Source: Vibrio crassostreae 9ZC13 (GTDB lineage Bacteria; Pseudomonadota; Gammaproteobacteria; Enterobacterales; Vibrionaceae). From it: a stretch of DNA of 64,000 nucleotides. The first letter of the stretch is position 1. Each line of letters starts with the position of its first letter. This document shows positions 47,342 to 57,097 of this stretch, piece after piece. Where the stretch lies: contig NZ_AJYZ02000019.1 of assembly GCF_000272045.2 (NCBI RefSeq), positions 1,018,516-1,082,515 on the forward strand, read 5' to 3'. A program made the translations under genes and the position numbers. The notes under the pieces are model-generated. The model ran no database searches, was not told the DNA's origin, and saw nothing but the letters and a program-made list of their open reading frames with translations.

Positions 47342-48619
47342 ATGACAACCTTATTAATCAAGAACGCGAAACTTCAAGACCAAGAGGGCTTGAAACAGAT
47401 TCTGATTGAAAATGGTCAATTTTCTCGCATTCTCGATAATGACGCGCAAATCAATCATCAAGGCGACATCCTTGATGCTGAAGGTGGCATTGCAGTTACT
47501 CCTTTCTGTGAACCGCACATCCACCTAGATACTACTCAAACTGCTGGTGAGCCTAACTGGAACATCTCTGGCACTTTGTTTGAAGGTATTGAGCGTTGGG
47601 CTGAGCGTAAAGAACTGCTATCAATCGAAGACGTAAAGTCTCGTGCCAAGCAAACACTGAAATGGCAGATAGCTAACGGTGTTCAACACGTTCGTACGCA
47701 CGTTGATGTGTCAGACCCAACACTCGTTGCGTTAAGAGCGATGGTTGAAGTTCGTGAAGAGATGAAAGAGTGGGTCGACATCCAGATCGTTGCATTCCCT
47801 CAAGAAGGCATCCTTTCATACCCTAACGGCAAAGAGTTGCTTGAAGAAGCAGTGAAGATCGGCGCTGACGTTATCGGTGCTATCCCTCACTTCGAATTCA
47901 CTCGTGAATACGGTGTTGAATCTCTGCATTACGTGTTCGAGCTTGCACGTAAGTACGACTGTCTGATCGACGTTCACTGTGATGAAATCGACGACGAACA
48001 GTCTCGCTTTGTGGAAACATTAGCAGCTCTTGCTCATAAGTTTGAAATGGGCGAGAAAGTAACCGCTAGCCACACGACTGCAATGGGCTCTTACAACGGT
48101 GCTTACGCATCTCGCCTATTCCGTCTATTGAAGATGTCTGGTATCAACTTCGTGGCAAACCCGTTAGTGAACATTCACTTACAGGGCCGTTTCGACGATT
48201 ACCCGAAACGCCGCGGTGTAACGCGCGTTAAAGAGATGCTAGCAGCAAACATCAACGTTTGTTTTGGCCACGATGATGTGTTTGACCCATGGTACCCACT
48301 GGGCACAGCGAACATGCTTCAAGTTCTGCACATGGGACTGCATGTGACACAGGTTATGGGCTACGATCAAATCAACAACTCACTTGATTTGATCAGCAAG
48401 AACTCTGCTCGCACATTGAACATACAAGACAACTTCGGCATCGAAGAAGGTAAGCCAGGTAGCTTACTGATTCTTCCTGCTGACAATGGCTTTGATGCAG
48501 TGCGCCGCCAAGTACCAGTGCAGTACTCAATACGACACGGTAAGGTGATTGCAGAGACTCAACCAGCGAAAACAAAAATAAATTTAGATCAAACTGAAGA
48601 TATCAACTTTAAGCGTTAA
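47342..48619 (+). CDS. codA: Cytosine deaminase
   Basis: CodA deaminates cytosine to uracil for pyrimidine salvage. The 425-residue amidohydrolase has all metal and catalytic motifs: [12 protein letters not shown] (HxH), [11 protein letters not shown] (His and the catalytic Glu), ASHTTAMG (His) and [20 protein letters not shown] (metal Asp). It follows codB in one operon. A terminator follows after 20 bases. Confidence 0.97.
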   Translation: MTTLLIKNAKLQDQEGLKQILIENGQFSRILDNDAQINHQGDILDAEGGIAVTPFCEPHIHLDTTQTAGEPNWNISGTLFEGIERWAERKELLSIEDVKSRAKQTLKWQIANGVQHVRTHVDVSDPTLVALRAMVEVREEMKEWVDIQIVAFPQEGILSYPNGKELLEEAVKIGADVIGAIPHFEFTREYGVESLHYVFELARKYDCLIDVHCDEIDDEQSRFVETLAALAHKFEMGEKVTASHTTAMGSYNGAYASRLFRLLKMSGINFVANPLVNIHLQGRFDDYPKRRGVTRVKEMLAANINVCFGHDDVFDPWYPLGTANMLQVLHMGLHVTQVMGYDQINNSLDLISKNSARTLNIQDNFGIEEGKPGSLLILPADNGFDAVRRQVPVQYSIRHGKVIAETQPAKTKINLDQTEDINFKR

Positions 48620-48639
48620 TATCGTCTATACTAATGATC

Positions 48640-48665
48640 AAAAGGAAGCTGAGATGCTTCCTTTT
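48640..48665 (+). terminator. Terminator of codBA
   Basis: A 10-bp perfect stem (AAAAGGAAGC / GCTTCCTTTT) with a 6-base loop lies 20 bases after codA; the T run is short and partly inside the stem. Confidence 0.82.
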
Positions 48666-48977
48666 GTTGTGTTGGACGAAGCGACAAAACTATCACTAAA
48701 TCAGTGTAAATCTTGTACATTCGCACGGTATGACAAAAAAAGCACAAATTTCTTAAGCAATGCGTGTACATCTCAAAAGACTGTGTTAACATGCTCTCGC
48801 TCTGTTAGCCGGAGTTATTTAAGTTAGATGAATAGTAAAAAATTGACATGTAAAATCGTTACCCGTTTTTGTAAGTAGTTTTTCCTTATTTCTTAGCAAT
48901 ATTAAATAATTCAATTATCAGCGCATTGCATTAAATGCAATCAACAACTTAGAAAATTTATGAATAAGGGACAAATT
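48666..48977. other. Cold-shock gene leader and promoter region
   Basis: About 310 bases precede the cold-shock start. The near half is AT-rich and would be a long 5' leader like that of cspA-type genes, in which temperature-dependent folding controls translation. A TGCATTAAATGCA dyad lies at 48926. No frame is visible. Structure is inferred, not computed. Confidence 0.5.
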
Positions 48978-49190
48978 ATGTCTAACACAAATACTGGCAC
49001 TGTAAAATGGTTTAACGAAGAGAAAGGTTTCGGCTTCATTTCTCAAGACAACGGCGGCGCTGACGTATTCGTACACTTCCGTGCAATCGTTTCTGAAGGC
49101 TTCAAAACTCTGAAAGAAGGCCAAAAGGTTTCTTTCGAAGTTGAAAACGGTCAAAAAGGCCTACAAGCAGCAAACGTTGTTGCTCAATAA
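48978..49190 (+). CDS. Cold-shock protein, CspA family
   Basis: This 70-residue single-OB-fold protein binds single-stranded RNA and acts as an RNA chaperone. RNP1 (KGFGFISQD) and RNP2 (DVFVHFRAI) are intact, with [10 protein letters not shown] at the N-terminus. The ATG at 48978 is six bases after AAGGGA; an ATG at 48960 lies upstream of that site. It stands alone with a long upstream region. Confidence 0.95.
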   Translation: MSNTNTGTVKWFNEEKGFGFISQDNGGADVFVHFRAIVSEGFKTLKEGQKVSFEVENGQKGLQAANVVAQ

Positions 49191-49217
49191 TTAGCTCTTA
49201 TAGCTAAAAAGAATTTT

Positions 49218-49246
49218 AAAGCGCTGATTTTTATCGGCGCTTTTTT
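49218..49246 (+). terminator. Terminator of the cold-shock gene
   Basis: An 11-bp stem with one G-T pair (AAAGCGCTGAT / ATCGGCGCTTT) around TTTTTA is followed by T. Confidence 0.88.
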
Positions 49247-49648
49247 ATGCCTGCTCATAAACATTTCCCCTCTTGATGCAAGCTTCACCCGTTAACTCTG
49301 AACAAATACAAATCACCAGCCAAGCCTCCCAATCTAACCACTCTCAGTTAAAGCTCGACGCCCAAATAACTTCACTTTTTGTATGCACTTCCAGAGACAA
49401 CAACACTCATTTCTCAGCAATCTTTTGATACTAACTCACGCTACGCCGAAAGTTTGATAAGCCCAAATATGGTTAAAGAACAATCCATTAGATTGTACTT
49501 ATGAATACGCAATCGATATTCATAATAAAAATGAGTTGTTTATCCAATCCTCATCCACTAATTATATAATTTTTAAAGCAAAGACCTTCGAAATCCGCTA
49601 ACCTTGTTCGCAAGTGGCTTAGTTGTTTTGGTATCTGCAGTAAAAATA
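49247..49648. other. Region upstream of diguanylate cyclase gene
   Basis: About 400 bases, AT-rich towards the gene, without an open frame that looks coding. It should hold the promoter of the following GGDEF gene. No repeat or named site is visible. Confidence 0.45.
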
Positions 49649-50665
49649 ATGAACAAAGACGAATTTCAGAAATCCACCGCAAATCTAAAAAAAGCGGTGC
49701 CTCTTATGATGAAGAACAGGGTGTCAACGACACCTGCAAATTACGCACTTTGGTACACCTATGTCGATAACGCTATTCCCCAGCTAACTCAAGACATGGA
49801 TGGTGTTTTAGAACACTACGGTATTTGTCCTCCTGCCGTTGGTGAGCAGCTATACAACAATTATGTTGCCAGCAAATCCGAAACCAATATCAATGACCTT
49901 CGCGCTAATTTGGAACTGTTAGTTTCTGAAGTTTCCAATTCAATGAATGACACCCTGACCGACACCTCCGCTTTTTCTGACATGATCGATAAAAGCTTCG
50001 AGGACTTGGCTCGTGTTGATAATGAAAGCTTATCTATTGATGAAGTGATGTCCTTGGTTCGACAGCTGGTGTCTGAATCCCGTCATATTCGTCACTCTAC
50101 TCAGTTTTTAAACTCTCAGCTAAACTCTGCAACCTCAGAGATCACCAAGCTAAAAACCCAGTTAGTAGAAGTTCAGAAAGATGCGCTTTTCGATAGTACA
50201 ACCACACTCTATAACCGTCGCTCTTTCGACCGTGACATAGAAACCCTGTGTGAAGCACAACAATCTTTGTGTCTGATTCTTCTCGATATCGACCACTTTA
50301 AAAATTTCAACGACACCTATGGCCACTTGTTTGGCGATATGGTGCTTAAAGCGATCGCTCGCAAGCTGAAGTTAAGTTGCCGTGAAGGTATTTCTGCCTA
50401 TCGATTTGGTGGTGAAGAGTTCGCGCTGATTGTGCCTAACAAGTCTTTGCGTATTGCTCGTCAACTCGCTGATACCAATCGTCGCTCTCTAGAAAAGCTG
50501 TCGATTAAAGATCGCCGCAGTGGTCAACAAGTCGGCAGTATCACTGCATCGTTTGGTGTCGCTGAACTTGAACCCGGCGAATCAGCTCAATCGCTGATTG
50601 AACGTGCTGATAAGCTACTTTATGAAGCGAAATCACTTGGCCGTAACCGAGTCATGCCTTTGTAA
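49649..50665 (+). CDS. Cytoplasmic GGDEF-domain diguanylate cyclase
   Basis: The protein makes cyclic di-GMP from GTP. From the ATG at 49649 it has 338 residues. The N-terminal 170 residues are helical and contain VSTTPANYALWYTYVD, a motif common to a family of soluble Vibrio cyclases. A coiled coil precedes the GGDEF domain, where GGEEF sits in AYRFGGEEFALIVPN, so the active site is intact. The position of the inhibitory RxxD site is REGI here, so feedback inhibition may be weak. No membrane helix is visible. Confidence 0.92.
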   Translation: MNKDEFQKSTANLKKAVPLMMKNRVSTTPANYALWYTYVDNAIPQLTQDMDGVLEHYGICPPAVGEQLYNNYVASKSETNINDLRANLELLVSEVSNSMNDTLTDTSAFSDMIDKSFEDLARVDNESLSIDEVMSLVRQLVSESRHIRHSTQFLNSQLNSATSEITKLKTQLVEVQKDALFDSTTTLYNRRSFDRDIETLCEAQQSLCLILLDIDHFKNFNDTYGHLFGDMVLKAIARKLKLSCREGISAYRFGGEEFALIVPNKSLRIARQLADTNRRSLEKLSIKDRRSGQQVGSITASFGVAELEPGESAQSLIERADKLLYEAKSLGRNRVMPL

Positions 50666-50718
50666 AACACACCAACAATGCTCTTATCGACATATTAGTC
50701 GGCTCGTATTGAGACTAG

Positions 50719-50755
50719 AAAGCCCCAAAGTTCATTATCTTCGGGGCTTTTTTTC
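50719..50755 (+). terminator. Terminator of the diguanylate cyclase gene
   Basis: The 8-bp stem AAAGCCCC / GGGGCTTT with a 16-base loop and TTTTTTC tail lies 50 bases after the stop; the next gene converges, so it may serve both. Confidence 0.85.
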
Positions 50756-50795
50756 TTTAGTTGTATAAATTACTTTAGCTAACTAGGATTCACCG

Positions 50796-51392
50796 TTAGA
50801 TCTGGAAGCAATAATTCAAGCAGTAGTCTTCACCACTCTTTGCTCTGAACTCTTTATCTTCACTGCATGCCTTTGGTTTACCCTTTGCGTCACCTTGAAT
50901 CAAACTGATCCAGTGGCGCATCGCTGCAATGGTCTCTTCACGCATTGTGGTTGTTGCTTCCATTGGTGATTGGCCAAACGTGGTGCATGATTCCAACTGA
51001 ATATCATCAATTTCTACTAGCTCAATACAACCTGTCCCTTTGTGGCAACCAAACATCACCTCTAGGTGGCTGCCACTGCCATCTCGAAACAAGATAGAGT
51101 CTGGGTCGTTCTTCTCACCCATGTACGCTACAAACTGCTTAGGGTGCTTCAGACCGCTGTGCTGACCGTCTTTAAAGTAAGCCATAATATGGCGGTAATC
51201 GACTACGTAGCTGGTTACGTCTTGATGTGAGCCATTCTCTAGTGGGAATAGTCGATCAAGCAGCTGCTTTGCTTTCACTTGCTTTTCAGTTTGCTGATTA
51301 GCATTGATTGTCTCCACGGCAAAGACAGCTTCAGCGATAAATGGCTTTGATTGTTTTTGGATTTCTGTTTTATCGAATGTAAGCATATTCAT
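50796..51392 (-). CDS. Stand-alone domain resembling part of malate synthase G
   Basis: The 198-residue product is not a full enzyme. Its middle (LLDRLFPLENGSHQDVTSYVV, HPKQFVAYMGEKNDPDSILF, GSGSHLEVMFG) lines up by eye with the second domain of malate synthase G (DESLPLENGSYQDV, PAQFVGYRGD and ILLKNNGLHIEL), a beta-domain outside the TIM barrel. The catalytic Asp/Arg residues are absent. Three Cys (KACSED, YCLNYCF) end the protein. The start follows GAGGGAAAGACT. It is divergent from the XRE regulator, which suggests a link to carbon metabolism. Function is unknown. Confidence 0.7.
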   Translation of the reverse strand: MNMLTFDKTEIQKQSKPFIAEAVFAVETINANQQTEKQVKAKQLLDRLFPLENGSHQDVTSYVVDYRHIMAYFKDGQHSGLKHPKQFVAYMGEKNDPDSILFRDGSGSHLEVMFGCHKGTGCIELVEIDDIQLESCTTFGQSPMEATTTMREETIAAMRHWISLIQGDAKGKPKACSEDKEFRAKSGEDYCLNYCFQI

Positions 51393-51576
51393 AGTCTTTC
51401 CCTCTTGACCAGTCCGGTGATAACCACCGATTTCTACAGCAAAAATGTGTCCTAGAGCAATTATTCCAAACTAACGTTTAATTTATTTGTCATTTTGTGA
51501 ATTGCTTAGTTTGTAGATTAGCGCTTTTTTACATACAATTTCACAACAAAAATTTTACAATGTGAATTTTACAAAT

Positions 51577-53091
51577 ATGGCCTTGTCAAAAAGTTTAGTT
51601 CGTCAGTCACATTTCCTAGGTACGAAAATACGTAACCTAAGAAAACGTAACCATTTAACGATGGAAGACCTGTCTGCGCGTTGTATTAGAATCGACCCAG
51701 AATGTGCTCCTTCCGTTTCTTACCTTTCAATGATTGAACGTGGAAAGCGGGTTCCGAGCATCGATATGCTGGAAGTGATTGCACAGGTCTTTCAGAAGAA
51801 TCCGACGTGGTTCCTCGACGACGAATCTGAACAACAAGCCATTGCTCCTGATAAGGGGAATCGTGGTGGGATAAGTGGCATGGCGCTCGAGCCGAGCTTC
51901 CTATTCTCAAACGACATCCTGCAAATTGCGATTCCTGAGATGCTGTCACAAACGGGCATTTCAGGCCGCCAGTTTGCGCACCTCTTGATTCGAGCACACC
52001 AAGAGAGCAACCAGAACCACTTCCCTGACCTTGAGCGCGCTGCGGAAGAAGTAGGCTTAAAACGTCTTAACCTCAGCGTAGAAGACCTGATAGACATCGC
52101 TAGAAGCCTAGGAATCAACATCCGCTGGGTGACGCGCACGCCGCAAGACGTCGTCGATGAGCTCGGAATTAACGCTAAGCAGTTAGTGACCTCCTTCTTT
52201 GAGCCTCCCGGTACTATCTTCTTAAACGAGATTCTTAAAGAGTATCCAACTCGTCTGAAATACGACCTTTCGGTTTATATCGGTCATTGCATTCTGCACA
52301 GCAAAGAAGGCCTAAAGAGTGTGTTGTCGGTCGGTAACAACAACACGTGGGACGACAACCAGGTATCAGGCTCTTCACAGCTCAACTCCCAAGATATTCT
52401 TCAAGCATGGCGAGACTTCGAATCCAGCTTCTTTGCTGGCGCACTTCTGTGCCCGAAAGTCCCGTTTAGGCAGCTACTTGACCGCACTGGTTACGAAATC
52501 GACGTTCACAAAAGAGCAGGGGTTTCCCCCTCTGTTGCGATGCGTCGAATGACTGTAGTATCGCCCTACCCTCACTGGCACTACTTTGATGCTTATGGGC
52601 CGGGGAAACTCAAGGCGGTATATCGCGGGAACGGGATTCCGCTACCTTGGGGAAATATGAGAACGGTCGCTGACCCATGTCAACATTGGGCTGTGTTCCG
52701 TCGATTATCAGAACCTCGAGCGGGAAGCTCGGCTCAAATCTCCATTTTGAACGTGGGTGATGAGCCAAGAATCTACTGCTGTGAATCCATCAATATGACG
52801 GATCCTGCGGGTAACAATCGTGTGTTGTGTGCTGGTATAGATCTCAACCCTGCGATTGATGCTCAAGGCGGTAATTCAAGAGACATAGCAGAGCAGCTTA
52901 AAGCGTCATGCGTTAACAATGGTGGCTCTGTGGCAATTCCGCGTAACATCAAAAAAGATCTCACGACAATAGCCAAGATTCTAAATATAAATTGGATTGA
53001 ACGTGGGATTGAGACAGAGGCGAGGCTTATCTGCTCCAGAGGTGGAGAATGCCCACGCCAACCAAGCTGTTACTCTAAGTGTGGTGAGTAA
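51577..53091 (+). CDS. XRE-family regulator with DUF3612-type C-terminal region
   Basis: The HTH_3 motif lies at about residues 14-68 (GTKIRNLRKRNHLTMEDLSARC, SYLSMIERGKRVPSIDMLEVIA). A long C-terminal region (about 90-500) resembles the DUF3612 and RamB/ScfR type regulators that control glyoxylate-shunt or short-chain fatty acid genes. Four Cys-containing sequences (CSRGGECPRQPSCYSKCGE) at the end could bind metal. The ATG at 51577 begins MALSKSLVRQ; a GTG at 51562 is open. It diverges from the malate-synthase-G-like gene. The link to acetate metabolism is inference. Confidence 0.82.
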   Translation: MALSKSLVRQSHFLGTKIRNLRKRNHLTMEDLSARCIRIDPECAPSVSYLSMIERGKRVPSIDMLEVIAQVFQKNPTWFLDDESEQQAIAPDKGNRGGISGMALEPSFLFSNDILQIAIPEMLSQTGISGRQFAHLLIRAHQESNQNHFPDLERAAEEVGLKRLNLSVEDLIDIARSLGINIRWVTRTPQDVVDELGINAKQLVTSFFEPPGTIFLNEILKEYPTRLKYDLSVYIGHCILHSKEGLKSVLSVGNNNTWDDNQVSGSSQLNSQDILQAWRDFESSFFAGALLCPKVPFRQLLDRTGYEIDVHKRAGVSPSVAMRRMTVVSPYPHWHYFDAYGPGKLKAVYRGNGIPLPWGNMRTVADPCQHWAVFRRLSEPRAGSSAQISILNVGDEPRIYCCESINMTDPAGNNRVLCAGIDLNPAIDAQGGNSRDIAEQLKASCVNNGGSVAIPRNIKKDLTTIAKILNINWIERGIETEARLICSRGGECPRQPSCYSKCGE

Positions 53092-53128
53092 AAAAGTAAT
53101 AACAAAAAATAGAACCTAAATTTCAGGC

Positions 53129-53236
53129 AAAAAAAACCAATCACAATAAGGGTGATTGGTCATATATTTTGTGTGAACAAAAAAGGTTCACTAACAACGT
53201 CAGTTGGCTAGGTGACCCTCGGCTTAAGAAGGGTCA
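53129..53236 (-). ncRNA. qrr: Qrr quorum-regulatory small RNA (copy 2)
   Basis: This 108-base RNA on the minus strand repeats the Qrr plan of the copy at 45672. The first 53 bases are identical (5' hairpin TGACCCT/AGGGTCA, pairing region, GTGAAC of hairpin 2). The 3' half differs but keeps the second hairpin (GTGAAC/GTTCAC) and ends in a perfect terminator, ACCAATCAC / GTGATTGGT followed by T8. It starts at the base predicted from the sigma-54 promoter. The gene is antisense to no coding region; the XRE gene ends 38 bases before its 3' end. Confidence 0.96.
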
Positions 53237-53246
53237 CCATTACTAA

Positions 53247-53263
53247 TGCAGCATGCGTGCCAA
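53247..53263 (-). promoter_or_regulatory. Sigma-54 promoter of the second Qrr gene
   Basis: On the minus strand TTGGCAC-N5-CTGCA has GG (53261-53260) and GC (53249-53248) exactly 12 bases apart, as for the first copy. Start predicted at 53236. Confidence 0.9.
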
Positions 53264-53337
53264 CTTTTAAAACACGTATTTACTACGCATCTGGACACGT
53301 ATTGGCCGGATATCCTTGTTTGTTTTGCAAACTGGAA

Positions 53338-53350
53338 TTGCAAATTGCAA
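53338..53350 (-). promoter_or_regulatory. LuxO-type site upstream of the second Qrr gene
   Basis: TTGCAAATTGCAA is a perfect TTGCA-N3-TGCAA site about 100 bases upstream of the RNA start. A nearby TTTTGCAA at 53323-53330 is at most a half-site. Confidence 0.85.
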
Positions 53351-53516
53351 AATTCAACAAAAACGCTAGAGATTATGTTATTATTAATGAATAATTAAAG
53401 ATTCATTACCCTTCCCAAAAATATCATATTTCCCTTAGATTCAATCACTTTAAACAGCAATAAACCTCCCCTAGCTTACTCAAGCTATACGGTTACTCAA
53501 CATAAACAACGCCCAT

Positions 53517-53550
53517 AAAAAAACGCGAACATTGAGATTCAATATTCGCG
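53517..53550 (-). terminator. Terminator of the RhlE gene
   Basis: A CGCGAACATTG / CAATATTCGCG stem with one mismatch is followed on the minus strand by a run of seven T. It lies about 100 bases after the helicase stop. Confidence 0.8.
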
Positions 53551-53645
53551 CTTATTCGATTTCTATGACAGAAAGAACTTAACCCACGAGACGCCTTTTT
53601 ATAAAGCGACTCATGTTCGTTGCTCTTTCAATATCTCAGAAAAGA

Positions 53646-55295
53646 TTACTTCTGAGGAGCTGGCTTAGAACGGCTTCGAGACGGTTTGTTTGTCGAAGGT
53701 TTGTTGCTTGTCGGCTTATTTGACGACTTGCTTGGGCCGTAGCTACCGCCGTAACCAGACTTCTTAGGTTTGCCTGCAGGTTTACCCGCGTTGTTTGGCT
53801 TACCAGTACCGTTAGATTTACCCGCACCGCTTGGTTTGCTCAGAGTGTTCTGAGCACCTGCGTTATTTGCAGCAGGTTTATTGCCCGCACTACCGCGTTT
53901 AAAGTTGCTGCCGTTGTTTCTTACTGATTTATCTTCAGTTGTCGCAGCTGAGTTGTTTTCAGCAGGTTTCTTACCAGATGTCGGCTTACGCTTTGGAGCC
54001 GAACCATTACCAGCTACATGACGCTTGTTCTTACCTGCTGGCTTGTGCCCGCGAGCGTTATCACCAGAGCGTTGACCATCAGCATGTTCACGTGGCTGTT
54101 TTGCTTTCTTCGGTTTCTTAGGCTTGATTGGACGTGAATCCAAGCGAGACTCAGGTAACTTATTTACTGGAGAGAAACCTTCCAGTTCACGACGCTCTAG
54201 CACTTGTTGAATCAGGCGTTCAATACCGAACAGCTCACCCACTTCATCAGCACAAACCAATGAAATCGCTTTACCTACTTCACCTGCACGGCCAGTACGA
54301 CCGATACGGTGTACATAGTCTTCTGATACATGAGGAAGATCGAAGTTAACTACTTGAGGCAGTTGCGGGATATCGATACCACGAGCGGCGATATCAGTTG
54401 CAACAAGTACTCGTACCTTACCTGTTTTGAAGTTCTCTAAGGCTTTAGTACGTGCACCTTGGCTCTTGTTACCATGGATAGGTGCAGCAGTGATGTCTTG
54501 CTCTTCAAGGAAGCGAGCAAGCTTGTTCGCACCGTGTTTCGTCTTGCTGAACACCAACACTTGTTGCCAATCGTTATCTTTGATTAGCTTCGCTAGCATT
54601 GCGCTCTTTTTCTTTTTGTCTACTGGGTAGATGCTTTGCTCAACCGTTTTTGCCGTCGAGTTTGCAGGGCTTACTGAAATCTCAACAGGATTGTTCACTA
54701 AGCCTTTCGCTAAACTGCGGATATCATCAGAGAACGTCGCTGAGAACAGTAGGTTCTGACGCTTCTTAGGCAAGAAAGCTAAGATCTTACGAATATCGCG
54801 GATGAAACCCATGTCTAGCATGCGGTCCGCTTCATCTAGCACTAGGATTTCTAGTTGGTCAAAACGCACTGCATTTTGGTTGTATAGGTCAAGTAGACGA
54901 CCAGGTGTTGCCACCAACACGTCACTACCTTTACGCAGTTTTTGCATCTGAGGGTTAATCTTCACACCACCAAACACGACCGTCGAAGTCAGCGGTAAGT
55001 TAATACCGTACTTCACTACGCTGCCATTCACTTGCGCAGCAAGCTCACGAGTTGGCGTTAGCACGAGCGCACGAACTTGGTTCTGACGTACGCGAGTACC
55101 TTTCGATAACATTTCAAGAATAGGTAGCGTGAAGCCTGCAGTTTTACCTGTACCTGTTTGAGCAGCGGCCATAACATCTTTGCCCGTTAGGACAGCTGGC
55201 ACGGCTTTCTCTTGTATTGGTGATGGCTTATCGTAACCTTGTGCTTCAATAGCTTTAAGGATCGGTTCAGAAAGGCCAAGGGAGGTAAAACTCAT
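53646..55295 (-). CDS. rhlE: DEAD-box RNA helicase, RhlE-like
   Basis: The protein unwinds RNA in ribosome assembly or mRNA decay. Motifs are in order: the Q motif ([18 protein letters not shown]), [36 protein letters not shown], and [10 protein letters not shown]. The first ~375 residues form the helicase core. The last ~165 are basic, low-complexity Asn-Lys-Pro-Ser repeats ([17 protein letters not shown] type), a disordered RNA-binding tail like that of RhlE/SrmB cousins. RhlE is the closest by eye. No partner gene adjoins it. Confidence 0.9.
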   Translation of the reverse strand: MSFTSLGLSEPILKAIEAQGYDKPSPIQEKAVPAVLTGKDVMAAAQTGTGKTAGFTLPILEMLSKGTRVRQNQVRALVLTPTRELAAQVNGSVVKYGINLPLTSTVVFGGVKINPQMQKLRKGSDVLVATPGRLLDLYNQNAVRFDQLEILVLDEADRMLDMGFIRDIRKILAFLPKKRQNLLFSATFSDDIRSLAKGLVNNPVEISVSPANSTAKTVEQSIYPVDKKKKSAMLAKLIKDNDWQQVLVFSKTKHGANKLARFLEEQDITAAPIHGNKSQGARTKALENFKTGKVRVLVATDIAARGIDIPQLPQVVNFDLPHVSEDYVHRIGRTGRAGEVGKAISLVCADEVGELFGIERLIQQVLERRELEGFSPVNKLPESRLDSRPIKPKKPKKAKQPREHADGQRSGDNARGHKPAGKNKRHVAGNGSAPKRKPTSGKKPAENNSAATTEDKSVRNNGSNFKRGSAGNKPAANNAGAQNTLSKPSGAGKSNGTGKPNNAGKPAGKPKKSGYGGSYGPSKSSNKPTSNKPSTNKPSRSRSKPAPQK

Positions 55296-55458
55296 AGATT
55301 ATTTTCTCAGTTGAATAACATTTAGTATGAGCAACACGTTAAAAAGTGCGTTGCTTCAGCTTTTGCTCATCAAATACATTGATACGGAGCAAAGCGCGGT
55401 ATTCTGAGGCTTTTCCCCCCATTCAGCAACTAAATTCTAATCGCAGCTAAAATTCAAC

Positions 55459-56814
55459 CTAGATAACTTGTCGCTTCTGTTCGTACATTTTTTCATCAGC
55501 GGCTTTTAAGAGCGCATCGACATCATTGTAGTTGTTATTGTGAATAACCCAACCCACACTGATTCTGAGATAAATAGAGTGCGCGTCGTACACAACTGGT
55601 GCCGAGCATATCGCCTTTCGTAGTTTAGTCACGATCGACGATACGTGTTGATCATCGATAATGCGTGGCAACAAGACCAAGAACTCATCACCGCCTATCC
55701 TTGCGACGATATCTGAAACACGCAGCTCACTTCTTATGCGGTTAGCACACTCGATCAATACCTGATCGCCTGCCGCGTGACCATAAGTGTCGTTGATTGC
55801 TTTAAACCCATCGAGGTCGATATTTACAACAGCAAAGGTTCTCGCTCTCTGTTTTTGAGTGGTTTTGAAGGCCTGCTTGAGGCTATACATGAAGTATCGA
55901 CGATTCGGCAACATCGTTAACTCATCATGCATAGAGCGGCTATCTGCAATGCGGTAAAGGCGATAAATAGTAAAGAAAACAAACGCCAGCACTAATATTA
56001 TGGAGTAGCCCACCAGCCTTACCGCTTGGATGCGATACCAAGGCTCATCCATCAATACATGTTCGTTACCGGAGAGAGCAAGGTACCAACCCCCGTATGG
56101 AAAACTCACCTGTTCAGTGGCAAACGCATTATCGAACACATCCTGAGTACCATAAAAGACAGCGCCATCTTTCCCTGAACTGTTTGCACCACGAATTGCT
56201 AATTCATACTTGTTCTCTATCTTGCCGATTCCAACATCTTCAAACAGCTCATCTAAACCGATAACAGCACTGGAGACACCCCAATAATCTTGATTAAAAG
56301 GCGGTTCTCGGAAGATCGGAGTACGTGTAATAAGGGCTTGCCCACCTTGAAACAGCTCAAAAGGACCAGCAATAAAGGTGTTGCCAAAATTACGGGCTAT
56401 CTCAACAGACTCCCATTGATTTGGGTGATCACGATAATTAATACCGAGAATCTGCTCATTACCTTCCATCGGGTAAACAAAATTTAGAATGTCGTCTTTG
56501 GCGAGTCCGATAAGTCGAATATGGAAGCCATCTTGAATGATATTCTCTGCAATCTTATCCCAATTTTTTACCTCTCCATCGGGGTTGATGGTCACTAAGG
56601 TCGAGAAATTATTGAGGATATACATATCTGACACGATCGCGGCTTCAATCCGAGAACGAATAATGGATAGTTGCTTTTTTGCCTCTGAATACGATTCGTT
56701 TTTAAGAAAAGTTAATTGCTTGGCATGAAAGAACTCAATTGCGCTTACTATCGCAAGAAAAAAAAGAAAAGCTACTACTCTGGCAGACCACTGCTTGCTA
56801 GAACCACTTGGCAT
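55459..56814 (-). CDS. CHASE-domain membrane diguanylate cyclase
   Basis: The 451-residue protein has a membrane helix at about 12-28, a periplasmic CHASE sensor (about 40-255; NFVYPMEGNEQILGINYRDHP and GPFELFQGGQALITRTPIF are CHASE motifs), a second helix at about 268-288, and a GGDEF domain. The active site is GGDEF in ARIGGDEFLVLLPR and an inhibitory RxxD site is present (RVSD). It probably makes cyclic di-GMP in response to a small extracellular signal. It is a single gene, one of two cyclases in this window. Confidence 0.93.
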   Translation of the reverse strand: MPSGSSKQWSARVVAFLFFLAIVSAIEFFHAKQLTFLKNESYSEAKKQLSIIRSRIEAAIVSDMYILNNFSTLVTINPDGEVKNWDKIAENIIQDGFHIRLIGLAKDDILNFVYPMEGNEQILGINYRDHPNQWESVEIARNFGNTFIAGPFELFQGGQALITRTPIFREPPFNQDYWGVSSAVIGLDELFEDVGIGKIENKYELAIRGANSSGKDGAVFYGTQDVFDNAFATEQVSFPYGGWYLALSGNEHVLMDEPWYRIQAVRLVGYSIILVLAFVFFTIYRLYRIADSRSMHDELTMLPNRRYFMYSLKQAFKTTQKQRARTFAVVNIDLDGFKAINDTYGHAAGDQVLIECANRIRSELRVSDIVARIGGDEFLVLLPRIIDDQHVSSIVTKLRKAICSAPVVYDAHSIYLRISVGWVIHNNNYNDVDALLKAADEKMYEQKRQVI

Positions 56815-57097
56815 TTACGAACCTCTAACACTATTGTTCTATATACTGCCTTATAACGGCTCATTTCTGGCTTATTGCTCCAGTATGCCGCTAAGTCATT
56901 AAAAATCCATACTAACGTCGACTATCTATCAAATATTGGGTGATCCATCACTTCAAACTTCTTTACTAAACGAATGGTTTAATCAAAAAGGGTTAGTGAA
57001 CCTTATAAAGCTTACATTGTATTGACTCAACGCTTACATTAAAGGATTCATCAATGTTATTTTACATAGACTAATAATCAGCTTGGTACCTCACGAC

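Noticed and set aside
53212..53394. A plus-strand frame across the second Qrr promoter
   Set aside because: It covers the sigma-54 promoter and LuxO site and has no coding features.
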